From Clostridium beijerinckii (GTDB lineage: Bacteria; Bacillota; Clostridia; Clostridiales; Clostridiaceae), in contig NZ_CP144906.1 in NCBI RefSeq assembly GCF_036699995.1, forward strand, positions 3,607,001 through 3,671,000: 64,000 bases of DNA. The letters are read 5' to 3'. The stretch's first letter is position 1. Each line of letters starts with the position of its first letter. Below are positions 24,801 to 33,238 of the stretch, piece by piece. The notes below the pieces were generated by a model that made no database searches, was not told where the DNA came from, and saw nothing but the letters and a program-made list of their open reading frames with translations. The translations under genes and the position numbers were made by a program.

Positions 24801-24955
24801 TGGATAAACAATATATAACTTAGACTTATACAACATTTACCCGAAAGTATAAATCAAATTTTCAATGAGGTATCTATATAGATAAACCAATTATAATATA
24901 TAATTTGGTCAATTGAAATTACTAAGTGACGAAGTGAGTCGACTTTCCTTCTCTA
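24797..24955. repeat. Two decayed hairpin elements abutting copy A3
   Basis: 24797-24879 begins ATGGATAAACAATA and ends GGTATCTATA: the two outer ends of an element with the hairpin deleted. 24880-24955 begins TATAGATAAACCAATTATAA and continues with ATTTGGTCAATTGAAATTAC and the GAAGTGAGTCGA module, an internal part of family C, with the arms lost. The end of A3 and the start of the next unit form a perfect palindrome ATTGTTTATC-TATA-GGATAAACAAT-like junction. Confidence 0.6.
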
Positions 24956-25167
24956 TTTATATAGCTTAACTATTTTTAATCATTTTATTAAAATCTATTG
25001 CGCCTATAAAAAGAGTATTATCTAGACCTCTACTAAATTCACACTCATCTTACCAATTTCAAATATAAAAATAATGCCAAAAAATATTGCAAGATTATTC
25101 TTGTTTGTTTACATATATGGTAATATAATACATTTAAATGCAAATACATTGCAACAAGGAGATTTAT

Positions 25168-26778
25168 ATGAAAACAAAAATAGAAATAATACTAGGATTC
25201 TTAGAGTCTGGAAAAACTAACTTTATAAATTCTATGATTAAAAATTGCGATTTACAAAATGAAACTATTGTTGTCATCCAAGATGAATTTGGACAAAGCA
25301 AAATAAAGAATGAATTTATAAATTCAAATGAAAATATGAATATTATAAACATTGAAAATACTTCTAATGAAGAAATTAATGAAAAATATATAAACAAAAT
25401 TTTAGAAATATATTCTCCCCATAGAATATTTATTGAAGTTAATGGTATGAAAAATTCCAACTCTATAATTAATATGTTTAATAATAAAAATTTAAGAAAG
25501 TTATGCAGAATTGACGACATCGTAACCTTAATTGATACGAAAAAGTTCTTCATTTATTTCAGAAATATGAAAAGTATGTTAAGTACTCAAATCTATAATA
25601 GCAAGACAATAATATTAAACAATATAAATAATATCAACAAAAAAGACTTCTTAAATATTCAGAATCAAATAAAAAGAATTAATGAAACTGCTAATTTATT
25701 AGAGCATGCGCCTTCATTAAATATTAAAGAAATACATCAAGACGAATATAGAGAAATTAGTAGCCATAGTTTTTCTGCAATTAAAACCATGTTTTACATG
25801 AGCCTTCTAATATTATCATTTACGTGTTTTGCTGCATTATCTATTACCGATAGTAGTGGGTATTCATACTATTTGGACAAGTTTAAAAATTTTTACACTG
25901 TATTTATTAGCATATTAATTCAAGGTATCCCATTTATCTTAGTTGGAAGTTTTGTATCTGCAATAATACAAATTTGCATCCCAAAGGATACATTTATCAA
26001 ATTTTTTCCAAGAAATATATTCTTGTCATGTGTTATTGCAGCTCTTGCAGGCTTACTCTTCCCAATATGTGATTGTGGAACTATTCCTATTGTTAAGGGA
26101 CTCATAAAGAAAAAAGTTCCTATAGCTGCTAGTATTACTTTCATGTTATCTGCCCCAATAGTAAATCCAATAGCTATAATTTCAACGATATATGCCTTTC
26201 AAGGTATGAAAGCGGTTGTAATTTATAGGATTGTTGCAGGCATAATAATCTCTATTCTAGTTGGTTTAATTATGCATTTTCTAACTAGGAAAGACGATGA
26301 TATATTAAATATAAATAATGATGGACTAAGTTGCGAATGCGGTTTTTGTAATGATGACTATGATTATTCAAGGAATAAGCCGCAAAAAATCAGAGCAGTA
26401 TTTATTCACACTGGCGATGAATTTTTTAATATAGGAAAGTTTATGATTATTGGTACATTTTTATCTAGCATTTTTCAAAATATAGTATCTGCCGGTACCA
26501 ACATTCCAATTTTGAGCGGTAATATAAGCCCCTTAATTGCAATGATATTATTGTCTTTTGTGCTTTCAGTTTGTTCAACATCAGATGCATTCATTGCTAA
26601 AGGATTTTTAAAACAATTCTCAGTTAACTCTGTAATGGGCTTTTTAGTTGTTGGCCCTATGCTTGATATAAAAAATACAATCATGATTTTTGGAAACTTC
26701 AAAAGAAAATTTGCCATAAAACTAATATTTTTTATTATTGTAGTATCATTTAGTATTCTTATTAACCTTAGACTATAG
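25168..26778 (+). CDS. Fusion of a COG0523/CobW-like GTPase domain with an ArsP_1/DUF318-type permease
   Basis: A 536-residue protein. Residues 1-190 form a P-loop domain with Walker A GFLESGKT (10-17) in the context typical of COG0523 metal-chaperone GTPases (IIxGFLxSGKT), but the CxCC metal motif and a clear NKxD are missing. Residues 205-536 form a permease with eight or more membrane segments, FPICDCGTIPIVKGL (298-312) and SAPIVNP (328-334), plus a cytoplasmic loop with CECGFC (389-394). ATG at 25168 follows AAGGAG. Its partner TIGR03943 gene lies downstream at 27413. The pair probably handles a metal such as zinc (inference). Its stop codon TAG lies in the end of hairpin element A4. Confidence 0.8.
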   Translation: MKTKIEIILGFLESGKTNFINSMIKNCDLQNETIVVIQDEFGQSKIKNEFINSNENMNIINIENTSNEEINEKYINKILEIYSPHRIFIEVNGMKNSNSIINMFNNKNLRKLCRIDDIVTLIDTKKFFIYFRNMKSMLSTQIYNSKTIILNNINNINKKDFLNIQNQIKRINETANLLEHAPSLNIKEIHQDEYREISSHSFSAIKTMFYMSLLILSFTCFAALSITDSSGYSYYLDKFKNFYTVFISILIQGIPFILVGSFVSAIIQICIPKDTFIKFFPRNIFLSCVIAALAGLLFPICDCGTIPIVKGLIKKKVPIAASITFMLSAPIVNPIAIISTIYAFQGMKAVVIYRIVAGIIISILVGLIMHFLTRKDDDILNINNDGLSCECGFCNDDYDYSRNKPQKIRAVFIHTGDEFFNIGKFMIIGTFLSSIFQNIVSAGTNIPILSGNISPLIAMILLSFVLSVCSTSDAFIAKGFLKQFSVNSVMGFLVVGPMLDIKNTIMIFGNFKRKFAIKLIFFIIVVSFSILINLRL

Positions 26779-27090
26779 ATAAACCAACTTAGACCTGAAC
26801 TTATGCATATAGCTCACCGAAATCATAAATATTTTGTTCCGAAAAGCTATGAAAATATCACTGAAGGTTCTAAGCAGCAGGTTGCATCCACTTTAGCATG
26901 CTCCAACTTTCAGTTTGACAAGCTAAAATGGAACAACCTACAGCTAAGAACCTTTAACAGCTCATTTTCAAATGTTTTCTCCACAAATATATTTATGATT
27001 TCTAGTGAAGATATGAGCTTAAAGTCTTAGCAACTTTGTAAATATGTTCATCTAATAAGTCCAATTCTTGAATTAGATCTATATAACCAC
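26774..27090 (+). repeat. Long-hairpin element, family A, copy 4
   Basis: Begins TATAGATAAACCAACTTAGA at 26774; right part runs through TTTCTAGTGAAGATATGAGC to about 27090 (GATCTATATAACC). Compact form without extension. Its left end overlaps the last codons of the permease gene (stop TAG at 26776-26778), and it fills the gap between the permease and the TIGR03943 gene, so it would be in the middle of that operon's mRNA. Confidence 0.75.
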
Positions 27091-27254
27091 CAATTAATCC
27101 AAGACTCTATTGTTTACTCAGCAATGAGAAGAATTCTAGTAATAATGGCATATATTTAATAGAAGGTGTGTACAGATCATTGACCTAGATTCAATATATT
27201 AGTAAAAAATGTGTCCATAATATTAACCTAAGTCCACAGATCTATGCCATATTA

Positions 27255-27326
27255 GAATATAAGAATATAAGAATATAAGAATATAAGAATATAAGAATAT
27301 AAGAATATAAGAATATAAGAATATAA
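27255..27326. repeat. Tandem octanucleotide repeat (GAATATAA)x9
   Basis: Nine perfect copies of GAATATAA followed by a partial tenth. It lies 87 bp before the TIGR03943 start codon. The unit length (8) is not a multiple of 3 but the array is intergenic, so copy-number change would alter promoter or leader spacing and not a reading frame. Confidence 0.95.
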
Positions 27327-27412
27327 GAATATAGCAATTTTAGAATATCCTCTTATCTTAGGCAATATATTTTATCTTAAAATACTCTTTAATTTGATAT
27401 GGAGATGAAGAT

Positions 27413-28231
27413 ATGAAAAAAATTAATGCGGAAGTAGTTGCAAAAATATTAATACTATTAGGATTTTCAATATTCTATTTAAAAATTATTGTAAGTAATG
27501 AAATTCTAAAATATGTACATCCAAGAATTATCCCCTTTGCAATCTTTGGAATGATTTCAATGTTCATAATTACCTTATTTCTAATTTCAGATGTCTTTTA
27601 TAATGATAGAAAAAAATTTAAAATTAAGAATCACTTTATCTTTATTTTTCCTTTGATTATGATACTTTTTATGCAAAGTACTAGCGCAAATTCTGCCACT
27701 AAAGGCATTGATACAAATGGAAAGCTTAACGAATCATCATCTACTAACAGCTCTTCCAATAATTCAAATAACAACTTGCCTTCCCTTAACTCAACATATG
27801 AATTGTATAGTGGAAAATCTGAAAGTGATGGTCAAGGTCAAGTAGATAAGATTCAGCTAAATATTGTGAATAATATTATAGAAGTAAACATTAATAACTT
27901 TGTATCTTCTCTTGATGAGATTTTAGGAAACCCTAAAAAATATGAAGGAAAGGAAATAGAGATTTCAGGATTTGTATATAGAGATAAAGATTTAAAAGAA
28001 AATCAATTTATAATTGCACGATTTATGATGGTGTGTTGTGCTGCTGATCTTCAAGTTGCAGGAATTGAATGTTCTAGCAGTGATTCAGGTTCCTATGATA
28101 ATGGTACGTGGGTAAAAATAAAGGGCAAAATTAAAATTAATACTTCTGAAGATGGAATAGATCCAGTTATAGCTGTTGAAATTATAGAAAAAGATCCTGC
28201 TCCTGACACTTCTTATGTTTATCCATTTTAA
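27413..28231 (+). CDS. TIGR03943 family protein (partner of the CDCG permease)
   Basis: A 272-residue protein with an N-terminal pair of membrane helices (about 8-28 and 37-60, possibly a third at 78-93) and a soluble C-terminal domain. The C-terminal motif RFMMVCCAADLQVAG (about 205-219) is the hallmark of the TIGR03943/DUF1980 family, whose genes usually sit next to a DUF318-type permease, as here. The central segment (about 105-135) is Ser/Asn-rich. ATG at 27413 is preceded by GGAGATG. A role as membrane partner of the permease in metal handling is inferred from the pairing. Confidence 0.85.
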   Translation: MKKINAEVVAKILILLGFSIFYLKIIVSNEILKYVHPRIIPFAIFGMISMFIITLFLISDVFYNDRKKFKIKNHFIFIFPLIMILFMQSTSANSATKGIDTNGKLNESSSTNSSSNNSNNNLPSLNSTYELYSGKSESDGQGQVDKIQLNIVNNIIEVNINNFVSSLDEILGNPKKYEGKEIEISGFVYRDKDLKENQFIIARFMMVCCAADLQVAGIECSSSDSGSYDNGTWVKIKGKIKINTSEDGIDPVIAVEIIEKDPAPDTSYVYPF

Positions 28232-28292
28232 AATATATGCTTATATAATTTTCACTCAACATAATTTCTATAAAAAAAATTATAATGAATAT

Positions 28293-28338
28293 AAAATAAG
28301 AATAATCTAACATAGAAAGTTAGGTTATTCTTATTTTA
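28293..28338. terminator. Bidirectional terminator between convergent genes
   Basis: AAAATAAGAATAATCTAA and TTAGGTTATTCTTATTTTA pair around CATAGAAAG. It lies between the TIGR03943 gene (plus) and the cell-wall-binding protein gene (minus), with suitable A and T tracts for both. Confidence 0.75.
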
Positions 28339-28343
28339 TAGCT

Positions 28344-29081
28344 CTAAAACATTGATGTCACATTTCCAGTAAATTTATCTACATAATACCATCCGCCAGT
28401 TGTTATATATTCTCCTGATGTATCATAGCAATGAATTACATAAGAGTTAGACTCATCATGATCATATTCAATTTTACTTGGAACATATTTTCCATTCGCT
28501 AGAAGATAATCTTTTACTTTCTCTACAGCTTCAATCGTTGAAATCTGAGTATTAGTGTTATTTATAGTAATATTAGAATTAAGCAGTGTTGTAATTCCTT
28601 GTTTTATTTTATATACATTTCCATTAGAAGAATCATAGTAATATTCACTAATATTGTTTCCCACTTGATCTTCTGCAGAGAATTTATATAAACTCTTATC
28701 ACTTAATCCTATTTGATTAATGAATCCCTTATTCTCATATTTAATAGTTCCAGAATCATTATAAATATTGATTATATCATACATAACCTGAATATCATTT
28801 GGAACAACAGTAGTAGTCTTAGATTCTTCCCAAGCTCCACTATCATTTAGATAATACCATTTATTATTATCATTAATCCAGCCTGTTTCCATTATTCCAT
28901 TACTATCAAAATAATACCAGTTACCATCAATTTTATCCCATCCAACTGAGTAAGCTTCTCCTTTAGTAAATTGCCATCCTTGACTGTTTTGTTTCCAATA
29001 TGCATTAGCCATAGTAGAATTAGTAATTTGTATTGACAAGATAGTTAAGATTACTAAGGACAACTTTTTCACTTTATTCAT
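28344..29081 (-). CDS. Secreted protein with cell-wall-binding repeats
   Basis: A 245-residue secreted protein. Signal peptide: KKLSLVILTILSIQITNSTMANA, cleavage likely after ANA. Three choline-binding-type repeats follow (WQFTKGEAYSVGWDKI, GNWYYFDSNGIMETGWI, NKWYYLNDSGAWEES; about 30-90), and a C-terminal domain (about 95-245) with YYYDSSNGNVYKI and GGWYYVDKFTGNVTSMF that has PepSY-like character. It should bind the cell surface. ATG at 29081 is chosen because GGGAGG lies seven bases upstream; an ATG six bases earlier is too close. The repeat type is the same as in the lysozyme at 32107. Confidence 0.8.
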   Translation of the reverse strand: MNKVKKLSLVILTILSIQITNSTMANAYWKQNSQGWQFTKGEAYSVGWDKIDGNWYYFDSNGIMETGWINDNNKWYYLNDSGAWEESKTTTVVPNDIQVMYDIINIYNDSGTIKYENKGFINQIGLSDKSLYKFSAEDQVGNNISEYYYDSSNGNVYKIKQGITTLLNSNITINNTNTQISTIEAVEKVKDYLLANGKYVPSKIEYDHDESNSYVIHCYDTSGEYITTGGWYYVDKFTGNVTSMF

Positions 29082-29165
29082 TGCCATTCCTCCCTACACA
29101 TATTACTATTACACCTTTTACCATGTGATGTCAATAATGCTAGTAGAATATAATAACTCTTAAAA

Positions 29166-29199
29166 AAGCAAAGCACTAAGAATCTTCTTAGTGCTTTAC
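29166..29199 (-). terminator. Terminator of SASP gene 2
   Basis: AAAGCACTAAGAA and TTCTTAGTGCTTT form a perfect stem, with a T tract on the minus strand. It ends 10 bp from the SASP stop codon. Confidence 0.8.
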
Positions 29200-29208
29200 T
29201 TTTATTTA

Positions 29209-29415
29209 TTATAGTCCTTGTTCGTAGCTTTCTATCATTCTTTTTACCATTTCTCCACCAACGCTACCGTTTTGTCTTGAAGAAAGGTTTCCTTTATCCA
29301 TGCTTTCATAATTGCTTAATCCAACTTCTGAAGCAACCTCTGTTTTTAATCTGTTTAATCCTTGTTTTGCTTCTGGTACTAATGTTCTGTTTCTTCCACT
29401 ATTGTTTGAAGCCAT
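29209..29415 (-). CDS. Alpha/beta-type small acid-soluble spore protein
   Basis: A 68-residue SASP that starts MASNNSGRNRTLVPEAKQGL and carries the GPR cleavage segment KTEVASEVGL and GNLSSRQNGSVGGEMVKRMI. It differs from the copy at 14518 at positions after the protease site (SNYESMDKG) and ends in GL without the final lysine. GGAGG precedes the ATG. The region from about 29450 to 29525 contains the same upstream block as the other SASP genes, the likely site of a forespore (sigma-G) promoter. Confidence 0.95.
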   Translation of the reverse strand: MASNNSGRNRTLVPEAKQGLNRLKTEVASEVGLSNYESMDKGNLSSRQNGSVGGEMVKRMIESYEQGL

Positions 29416-29548
29416 ATGAATCTACCTCCCTTAATTTTTAATTTTGTTTGGCAGTAATATCTTAACCACTATCACAAAATATAACCTATAAAAATGTTAA
29501 CAGAAGTAGTACAGATAGCTTGTATTAGTTAATTTTAGATATTCCTCC

Positions 29549-29938
29549 TTAAACTATAACATCATATTTATTTTTAATAAGTGCTTTCATAGCATCATCC
29601 ACATCTTTTTCCTTAACAAGGATATAATCAGTATCATAAGTGGAAATTGCAAATATGCTTATTCCGCTTTTCGCTAAAATCGTACTAATTGATGAAAGAA
29701 TTCCTACTAAAGAAAAGTCCAATTGACCTTCAACCTTTAAAATTCTCCATTCTTTTTCGCATTTAACTTCATTAGGGATATCTTTTTCAAGGCATACTAT
29801 TGATAATTCATCAAATGTTTTTGTTATAGAAAGAAAATCACTGTTTTTTATCCATCCAGGAATTGATTCATTGTTATTTAACCTGCACACTCCATATTTT
29901 TCTTCTAATAATCTAATAGTTAATATTTTTTCCGACAT
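29549..29938 (-). CDS. ACT-domain protein
   Basis: A 129-residue soluble protein made of two ACT-type modules: an N-terminal one (about 1-62, including LSIVCLEKDIP) and a C-terminal ACT domain (about 65-129; FSLVGILSSISTILAKSGIS and IFAISTYDTDYILVKEKDVD). This matches the small ACT_7-type (lin2189-like, CASTOR-like) regulators that bind amino acids. The partner protein or ligand is unknown. Begins with ATG at 29938 preceded by GGATG. No operon partner; it lies just upstream of the SASP promoter block on the same strand. Confidence 0.8.
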   Translation of the reverse strand: MSEKILTIRLLEEKYGVCRLNNNESIPGWIKNSDFLSITKTFDELSIVCLEKDIPNEVKCEKEWRILKVEGQLDFSLVGILSSISTILAKSGISIFAISTYDTDYILVKEKDVDDAMKALIKNKYDVIV

Positions 29939-30378
29939 ATCTTTCTTTCATCCTTTCTTATCATTTCTAAAACGCCTTATTTATCGCAAATTTATAGTTT
30001 AAAATATACAAAAAGAAAAAAGCCAATAGAAATATTATTAAAATACCTCTCAGGCTTTTATCCTTTCATGAATACAATTAACTTTAAAGTTTATCTTAGA
30101 ACTGCTAATCATATTGAACTATTGAGTCAAAAAACAATTCAGCCTTAATTATTAAATGTTAAAATTATTCATATATTTTAACATAATGTAAAATTTGGAT
30201 CAACATCACATATTATTATAGATATCATGATTGCGAATTTTAATCTATGATTGCACTAAGCTAAGTGTTTATTTATTCCTAAAATGTATAGGATACATTG
30301 GAATCTGAATACTTTCTTATTCAAAAAAATCACATTAACTTTAATTCTCTTTAACTACCCATAGTTTCAATATGATAG
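29939..30378. other. Intergenic; no gene recognised
   Basis: A/T-rich gap. AAAAAAGCCAATAGAAATA with TACCTCTCAGGCTTTT (about 30008-30057) forms a hairpin related to the SASP 1 and SASP 3 terminators. Nothing else is supported. Confidence 0.4.
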
Positions 30379-31017
30379 CTAATTATTAGGTAATACTGAA
30401 ATTGGAAATACACGTTTCTTTATTTTATATGCAAGATCAAGTTTAGTATCATCGTCTATTTGACTCAATTTATAATTCCATACTCTTGTATTTTCATCTA
30501 CATCTTCTTCTGCATTGCAACCTATAATATTTCCTGGCACTTCAACCTCATTAATAAATTTTATATTTTTAATATAACTATATATTTTTTCGTCATCAGT
30601 ATTATTTTTAATTAAGTTATCTATTGCAGATTTATTGAATTTTACATCAATTGTGTATACATCATCTTTTCCTTTTGTTCTTTTTAAATCAGTCATTGTT
30701 GCTAATCCACTTGAATTTATTTTTTCCTCTAATTCCTTAATATCTTTAAACTCATACGTAATTTCTTCAATATTCATATTATCTTTAAAATACTTATTAA
30801 AATTATATCCATTTTCTTTGGCCCATTCATGATCAATCACATCATTTTTTAATTTTGTTGATATAAAATCATCATATACAACTTGCAGTTTTACAATACC
30901 TGACCCATTTTCATTTATTACAGTTGAACTTCTTAAATCTATATCTCTACATCCAAGTAACATAATACCTAAGATTAATATAAGTGAATTAAAAATTGTT
31001 CTTTTCATTTTACTCAT
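30379..31017 (-). CDS. Putative lipoprotein
   Basis: A 212-residue lipoprotein. The signal peptide RTIFNSLILILGIMLLGC has a lipobox ending LLGC, with the cysteine near residue 22. The mature part (about 190 residues) alternates beta strands and helices (SSTVINENGSGIVKLQVVYD, ELEEKINSSGLATMTDLKRT); it resembles the DUF3153-like group of surface lipoproteins, but I cannot assign it firmly. ATG at 31017 is chosen because AGGAGGAG lies upstream; an in-frame start seven codons earlier falls before that site. Orphan gene. Confidence 0.7.
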   Translation of the reverse strand: MSKMKRTIFNSLILILGIMLLGCRDIDLRSSTVINENGSGIVKLQVVYDDFISTKLKNDVIDHEWAKENGYNFNKYFKDNMNIEEITYEFKDIKELEEKINSSGLATMTDLKRTKGKDDVYTIDVKFNKSAIDNLIKNNTDDEKIYSYIKNIKFINEVEVPGNIIGCNAEEDVDENTRVWNYKLSQIDDDTKLDLAYKIKKRVFPISVLPNN

Positions 31018-31235
31018 TAGTTCTCCTCCTAGATGCATATTTTTCTATACTACTATAGTACCCAAAGATAGATTGTATATGCATAACGACATTACGCTTA
31101 CCCACAATTCCATACAAGCTCAAGCCATCCCCCTAACTCTTTATTTTAAGGCATTCTAGCTAATTTCAGGTTCAAATTTATACTCACTTTGAACATAAAA
31201 ATATTATCCAAATTAAATTACTTTTAAAAATAATA

Positions 31236-31273
31236 AAGGGTAGTTAACGAACTAAAATCGCACACTACCCTTC
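31236..31273 (-). terminator. Terminator of small gene X1
   Basis: AAAGGGTAGT and ACTACCCTT flank a 19-base loop; T-rich on the minus strand side. It lies 6 bp after the X1 stop codon. Confidence 0.6.
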
Positions 31274-31278
31274 ATAAA

Positions 31279-31449
31279 CTATTTCGTATGTAGGAACTTT
31301 TCATAACTCTCTATTTTATCCTCTCTGTTGGTATTCTTTATCCAATTATTATATTCCAAGATAACTTTTTCTATTGTTGTTAAGTTTAATTTATTATTTC
31401 TTTTTCTTTTCATTTCTGCATACATATTAATTTTAATTATATTTCCCAT
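31279..31449 (-). CDS. Small protein family X, copy 1 (56 aa)
   Basis: A 56-residue protein beginning MGNIIKINMYAEMKRKR and ending REDKIESYEKFLHTK. It is clearly homologous, end to end and with identical length, to the products at 56146-56316 and 56959-57129: all share MGN, an N-terminal basic segment, Y-N-x-W-(L/I)-K and RED(K/R)IE-x-YE-x-FL. GGAGG lies eight bases before the ATG. Two helices are likely. Function unknown. Here it is 2.4 kb downstream of the family Y gene at 33841, with holin and lysozyme genes between them, unlike the tight Y-X pairs at 56-57.5 kb. Confidence 0.75.
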   Translation of the reverse strand: MGNIIKINMYAEMKRKRNNKLNLTTIEKVILEYNNWIKNTNREDKIESYEKFLHTK

Positions 31450-31570
31450 TTCACTGCCCTCCTTTCTATATAATATAACTTTGATATTAATTTTGTGTGT
31501 ACAAAAATATTAAGAAATAGTTAAAATTAATTGTGACTTTTACCGTAGATAATTTTAAAAACGCTCTTTG

Positions 31571-31982
31571 TATAGATACAACAACTACAGCCTATACTTA
31601 TGCGTATGCCTCACCGAAATGAATAATATACTTTTGTTCCAGTTTCTAGGTAATTCTAACGGGTGATTCTAAGGCTATAAAGTTGCACCCAAAGTGCTAG
31701 CCTCAAAGAACAAGCGCTCACAGAGAAAGTTCGAAGAACGAAATATAAAATGCTCATAGAGAAAGTTCTGCTTACCAAATGTAAAATTTGGAGCATCACT
31801 TTTCGATTCTCACTTTTTGAACTAGCACATTTGGAACAACTTATAGCCAAAGAATCACATCCATCATAATTACCAATGAAACATTCCATATTATGACCCT
31901 TGTGGTTACAAAAGTATATTACTCATTTCTAGTTAAGATATATCTCATAGTATAAATCTAACTTATAATTGAATTATCTATA
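31571..31982 (-). repeat. Long-hairpin element, family C, copy 3 (variant tip)
   Basis: Reverse orientation: begins with CACCGAAATGAATAATATAC-type arm (31611), runs through GTTCCAGTTTCTAGGTAATT and GGTGATTCTAAGGCTATAAAG, a modified tip with AAAGTTCGAAGAACGAAAT and GCTTACCAAATGTAAAATTTGG, then the return arm with TGAAACATTCCATATTATG and ends near TTGAATTATCTATA. A second TTGGTTTATCTAT end lies at about 32052-32065. Fills the gap between X1 and the lysozyme gene. Confidence 0.7.
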
Positions 31983-32106
31983 CTCACCACTTATATCTTG
32001 TTACTAATCAAGATATTATCTTTTATTTACAAATTATAAATCAAGCTATTGGTTGGTTTATCTATCGCTCCCTATGCTCAAAATCCCATTATTATACCTG
32101 TTCAAG

Positions 32107-33141
32107 TTAACTTAACTTTGTAGCATGTCCATTCTCATCAAAGCGATATCCGTATATATCTATATTGGTAATCAACTCACCAGTAGAATAAGTTAGATAA
32201 TCGTATCCATCTATATTAAACCATCCAGTAACCATGGCTCCATCTGTTTCAAAGTAGTACCAGTTACCATTTATTTTTTGCCATCCTGTCTTCATTGAGC
32301 CATCACTAGGGTCTCCAAGATAATACCACTTATTATTTTTCAATAACCATCCTGATTTCATTGATCCATCATCTGAATTTCCTAGATAATACCAATAATC
32401 TCCACTCAACTTCCAATCATAAAGCATCCAACCTTCACTATCAAATAGATACCACTTTCCATTTATTTTTTCCCATCCATTCTTAGTATAACTTCCATCA
32501 GTGTGCCTATACCACCACTTATTATCCTGTATAATCCATTGTCCTGGTTTAGTAACATTACTTATTAAAACTCCATCAGTAAATGAATCTATGTCACAAT
32601 CTTCACTTACCCCATTTACTCTGCCAGTTTCCGTATATTGATGCCCTACCCTATTGGTAAAGAAATTTGATGGCAAATTCCAAGGATCATTGTTATAATT
32701 GGCCTCCCAGAAAGGCATATCCTGTATAACTGATTTTGCATTAGTAAGATAACTTATAAAACTTGTATAACTATAAATGCCTAATGGAATAGACGTTAGC
32801 TGGCCAAATGCGGTAACAAATCTTATAACATAATCTGCAAGTCCGCTAAAGTTAGTTTCTACATCCATCATAGGCACTAGATCCCAATTATAGTCTTTTA
32901 TCTTATTATAAAAATTCTGGGCTTGCGCTTCTGGTGTACTTGTCCCAACTAAAAAATGATATGCTCCCACTTTTAAGTTATTATTTTTGCATCTACTATA
33001 AAATTGTTCCATTTTACTATCTCTAAATGTTGCCCCTTCTGTTGCCTTTAAATAAACATATTGAACTCCATCTCCTGCAACAGCTCCGAAATCTATATTT
33101 CCATTGTTATTTGATACATCTATACCTTTTATATACCCCAT
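32107..33141 (-). CDS. GH25 lysozyme (phage-type endolysin) with cell-wall-binding repeats
   Basis: A 344-residue muramidase that cuts the MurNAc-GlcNAc bond of peptidoglycan. The GH25 catalytic domain covers about 1-195: GIDVSNNNG with D8 and VPMMDVETN with D93 and E95 are the catalytic acidic residues. From about 200 to 344 there are five or six choline-binding-type repeats (WYLFDSEGWMLYDWKL, DYWYYLGNSDDGSMKSGW, NKWYYLGDPSDGSMKTGW, NWYYFETDGAMVTGWF). There is no signal peptide, so export depends on the holin encoded just upstream (33239). AAGGGAG precedes the ATG. The pair is a phage lysis cassette without other phage genes nearby. Confidence 0.92.
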   Translation of the reverse strand: MGYIKGIDVSNNNGNIDFGAVAGDGVQYVYLKATEGATFRDSKMEQFYSRCKNNNLKVGAYHFLVGTSTPEAQAQNFYNKIKDYNWDLVPMMDVETNFSGLADYVIRFVTAFGQLTSIPLGIYSYTSFISYLTNAKSVIQDMPFWEANYNNDPWNLPSNFFTNRVGHQYTETGRVNGVSEDCDIDSFTDGVLISNVTKPGQWIIQDNKWWYRHTDGSYTKNGWEKINGKWYLFDSEGWMLYDWKLSGDYWYYLGNSDDGSMKSGWLLKNNKWYYLGDPSDGSMKTGWQKINGNWYYFETDGAMVTGWFNIDGYDYLTYSTGELITNIDIYGYRFDENGHATKLS

Positions 33142-33175
33142 AATTCATACTCCCTTTCGATTTTCATATTTATAA

Positions 33176-33200
33176 AGAGTAACCCAAAAGGGTTACTCTC
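33176..33200 (-). terminator. Short hairpin between holin and lysozyme genes
   Basis: AGAGTAACCC and GGGTTACTCT form a perfect 10-bp stem with loop AAAAG. It lies between the holin stop codon and the lysozyme ribosome site and may attenuate the second gene. Confidence 0.6.
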
Positions 33201-33238
33201 AAATATTCAGTTACTATTGCTTCATTAACTTATTGCTT

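Noticed and set aside
24557..24823. Open reading frames starting IPKSYENIAEGSKQQVVST in family A elements (six copies, also near 7105, 9943, 26803, 34344, 61581)
   Set aside because: They simply read through both arms of the hairpin, begin at TTG without a ribosome site, and differ in length and C-terminus according to the tip. Their similarity reflects the repeated DNA, not protein selection.
27250..27330. Tandem GAATATAA array as plasmid iteron or origin
   Set aside because: No replication gene nearby, no partner motifs and the surroundings are chromosomal; a simple sequence repeat is enough.
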